Shown: positions 7,701 through 8,522 of the stretch, piece by piece
Numbering within the stretch: position 1 is the first letter of the stretch
Layout: every line of letters starts with the position of its first letter
Assembly: GCA_024691065.1 (NCBI GenBank)
Contig: JAILOA010000100.1
Span: forward strand, 1 to 8,522
Reading direction: 5' to 3'
Source: Lachnospiraceae bacterium
GTDB lineage: Bacteria; Bacillota; Clostridia; Lachnospirales; Lachnospiraceae
Length of the DNA stretch: 8,522 nt
Made by a program: the position numbers and the translations under genes
Notes under the pieces: generated by a model
What the model was told of the DNA's origin: nothing
The model's database searches: none
The model's input: the letters and a program-made list of their open reading frames with translations, nothing else

Positions 7701-8522
7701 AGTCCATTACTCTTAATTTCTCTGATGAATACAAATTAATCCCTGATTGCTTAAAAGGATTTAAGCCTTACATTTCAATCATCGACAGTGAAGGAAATAT
7801 AACCGATTATGGTCTGGACGGCGAGGATATTGCCGGTAAGTCAATTGACTTAAATGGTGATAAAGCTACTATTTGTTTTGGATTTGGCTCACTTGATGGT
7901 GATTTAATTTCATCCTTTACAAGTACTGATTCACCGGATCCTTTACTAATTGCAGGAAAACTTATTCCATTCATTAACCTCCTTACACAAAAAGTTGGTT
8001 ATATGGTTGAAGCTACTGTAGAAGAACCTGAAGAAACAGCTCCTGCAACTGAAGGAAGTGTAGAACCGGCTGAGGAAACTGAAGCTCCTGCCGAGGAGAC
8101 CGTAGTTCCTACTGAAAGCAGTGTAGAACCGGATTATACTGAGGCTCCTGCTGAAGAAACCGAAGCTGCTGCTGATGAAACCGAAGCTCCTGCTGATGAG
8201 ACCAAAGCTCCTGCTGATGAGACTGAAGCTCCTTCTGATGAGACCAAGGCTCCTGCCGATGAAACAAAGGCTCCTGCTGATGAAACAAAGGCTCCTGCTG
8301 ATGAGACCAAGGCTCCTGAAAAGAACGATGAAAAGACAGCTCCTACAATTATCAATTATTATATAATCGCTTCTCCGTCAGCTGTCGCTACTGCTTCTGC
8401 TGCTACTGCTTCTGCTGCTACAGAAGAAGTTAAGACATTTACTTACAATAATGCTAAATACAAAGTTATTGGCGAAGGAAAGGTTGCTCTTGCTAAGATT
8501 CTTAAAGATAAGAAGAAATTCA
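4760..8522 (+). CDS. Large secreted multi-domain Ig-like surface protein (partial, C-terminus outside window)
   Basis: The frame is open without a stop for 1254 codons and leaves the window. Residues 1-29 form a signal peptide (KSKK, hydrophobic stretch, cleavage after YAKA); there is no lipobox. About eight Ig-like domains follow. Most show a C-strand Trp (W89, W186, W285, W389, W486, W741, W842), and several show an F-strand D-x-G-x-Y-x-C type motif (C117, C228, C320, C529, C786). The fifth also has the B-strand Cys (C472), giving the canonical Ig pair. Domain 6 (about 552-640) is degenerate, and residues about 641-712 match no fold I know. Residues 920-970 look helical, and about 973-1080 form an unrecognised, probably beta, domain. 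Then come a Glu/Thr/Ala/Pro linker (1084-1197) with 7-residue repeats, an Ala/Ser/Thr stretch, and the start of another module (TFTYNNAKYKVIG). That last part resembles the opening of beta or leucine-rich repeat modules at the C-terminus of clostridial surface proteins. Likely role: adhesion or scaffolding at the cell surface. The wall-attachment mode and ligand are unknown. The upstream tandem repeat probably controls it. Confidence 0.85.
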   Translation, partial: MFKSKKFITALLTAAMIFTQLPATDYAKAEETPTEGTTASQTVVLPTVERDSAETIYATTGQSVTMKVNTGYEILEGEDTKDFDISYEWYKGSNKLAETKDTLTISEVGDDFGSYTCEVKYSSKNENVTFFDTGSTYTVSISFILKNDTNITLNTPRYNVYHVEDGKDVTLSVDATTPSKSITYQWSYTEQVSYYNETYATYYEIDDATKSNYTYTFDETETLKAYKCVITCGDNSKVVYFIPDYLPYYVKRLGYSTRTLRIGDDTILQVLADMGTTGYSATYEWKKETEEGSSKTIEGATSDTYKLNIKSEDDFGKYTCTVTIKDSNNTPVCTPLSFDYTILQKNTSANTYFDIVSKNQLGQDCQKFDEGENAYLSINTDYDILEYKWIFQDVTGSYSSIDCTEDNYVLQNLNIDDKGSYYIYAKFKNEEGEIKSVSSSVYISVNEIDSKVTFTYPKIDRKNVGDSITLYCDAVHNKNYPLTYQWFYTINKKIEGGSIRYTEDIKGATSKSFTIDEITEEDFDKDFYCRVSDGENEYTTSGYYINKASSDFKLSVKENTFVYAKLNTTCTFSAVVTATESSNITYKLVKDDSYTVRTSTNNVFAINIDDVSDYGQYKLEATNGNAGDEIDIFIRPDYQITFDETDTAAKTEYGYISYDNDGNYIIKEPIINNLYFDDDSYVFGHYSKGKAPVLTGVLGEMGKDSNFYNAKKESFEGIIGSKVTLDASATTDDGSKLSYRWFKIAYQHDYYENETTPVFTPLNETSSKLTITIDDNCISDGSAYICEVISDTSHGFYFADFAKISGLTNAITTDKLVRYTTDGQEITINAETILGEDAKYIWHKVKFNDKIAAIKDLLETIDGQTTASYTYTADKNSMIKISDAFYVDPYYITAYDGYNNVSTVAIVICVDPEYIDGTDSIELELKKELLNIVQKLSPYLSEISTNNDIMSIVIANFDKIFEILDILGNSLCKTVVVEGEESITLNFSDEYKLIPDCLKGFKPYISIIDSEGNITDYGLDGEDIAGKSIDLNGDKATICFGFGSLDGDLISSFTSTDSPDPLLIAGKLIPFINLLTQKVGYMVEATVEEPEETAPATEGSVEPAEETEAPAEETVVPTESSVEPDYTEAPAEETEAAADETEAPADETKAPADETEAPSDETKAPADETKAPADETKAPADETKAPEKNDEKTAPTIINYYIIASPSAVATASAATASAATEEVKTFTYNNAKYKVIGEGKVALAKILKDKKKF
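8162..8308 (+). repeat. Seven tandem 21-bp repeats encoding (E/K)A(P/A)(A/S)DET
   Basis: Within the large gene, seven in-frame units read EAAADET, EAPADET, KAPADET, EAPSDET, then KAPADET three times. They continue a looser Glu/Thr/Ala/Pro region that starts near 8009. Third-position differences between units show they are not all recent copies, but the last three KAPADET units are close at the DNA level. The peptide is probably an extended, protease-tolerant stalk separating the Ig array from a C-terminal module. Copy number could vary between strains. Confidence 0.9.
8387..8416 (+). repeat. Exact 15-bp tandem duplication encoding ATASA-ATASA
   Basis: The unit GCTACTGCTTCTGCT occurs twice without a gap (8387-8401 and 8402-8416), with a partial third copy (GCTAC). 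It encodes the small-residue stretch between the acidic stalk and the next folded module in the large secreted protein. Perfect identity suggests recent slippage. Confidence 0.85.

Noticed and set aside
8134..8355. Antisense reading frame encoding Ser/Ala/Gly/Val repeats
   Set aside because: It is the mirror of the GCT/CCT/GAT-rich heptapeptide repeats of the large gene, with no ribosome site of its own.

Overview
The window looks like a chromosomal segment of a low-GC, Gram-positive anaerobe, most likely a member of the Clostridia and plausibly Lachnospiraceae. The basis is AT-rich codon use, strong AGGAGG-type ribosome binding sites, a clostridial-type glycogen phosphorylase, a short acyl-CoA carboxyltransferase next to a secreted Asp/Lys-rich protein, and a very large secreted protein built from Ig-like domains. 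Genus cannot be fixed from the sequence. No rRNA, tRNA, CRISPR array, insertion sequence or phage gene was seen.

Left half, minus strand (4165 down to 1). Three genes run in the same direction with 28-30 bp gaps and no visible terminator, so they are probably one operon. They are a glycogen/alpha-glucan phosphorylase (4165-1901), a carboxyltransferase of the methylmalonyl-CoA decarboxylase/propionyl-CoA carboxylase beta family (1870-461), and the first 144 codons of a secreted or membrane-tethered protein (432-1, running off the window). The last gene has a signal peptide, a (DK)5 tract and an acidic linker. It resembles the extracytoplasmic front part of the extended OadG-like proteins that accompany such carboxyltransferases, but the diagnostic part lies outside the window. 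A good sigma-A-type promoter (TAGACT, 17 bp, TATAAT) sits just before the phosphorylase. Together the genes suggest that mobilisation of stored glucan is coupled to a biotin-dependent carboxyl-transfer or decarboxylation step; this is inference from gene order.

Middle (4166-4759). A 594-bp divergent intergenic region carries the phosphorylase promoter and an AT-rich imperfect inverted repeat. Its most striking element is a perfect 45-bp direct repeat with 50-bp period. Each copy contains a nested inverted repeat around GCTTAA-CCCC-TTAAGC and ends in an extended -10 sequence (TGTTATAAT or TGTTATATT) pointing at the gene on the right. It looks like a duplicated operator/promoter module.

Right half, plus strand (4760 to the end). 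One uninterrupted reading frame of at least 1254 codons encodes a secreted protein and is still open at the window edge. It has a signal peptide, about eight Ig-like domains with the W...D-x-G-x-Y-x-C pattern, a predicted helical segment, an unrecognised domain, a 114-residue Glu/Thr/Ala/Pro linker with seven 7-residue repeats, and the start of a further module. The likely role is a cell-surface adhesin or scaffold. It is the largest and least characterised item here. I see no convincing complete new multi-gene system; the best leads are the duplicated promoter/operator module and the Ig-array protein it probably controls.
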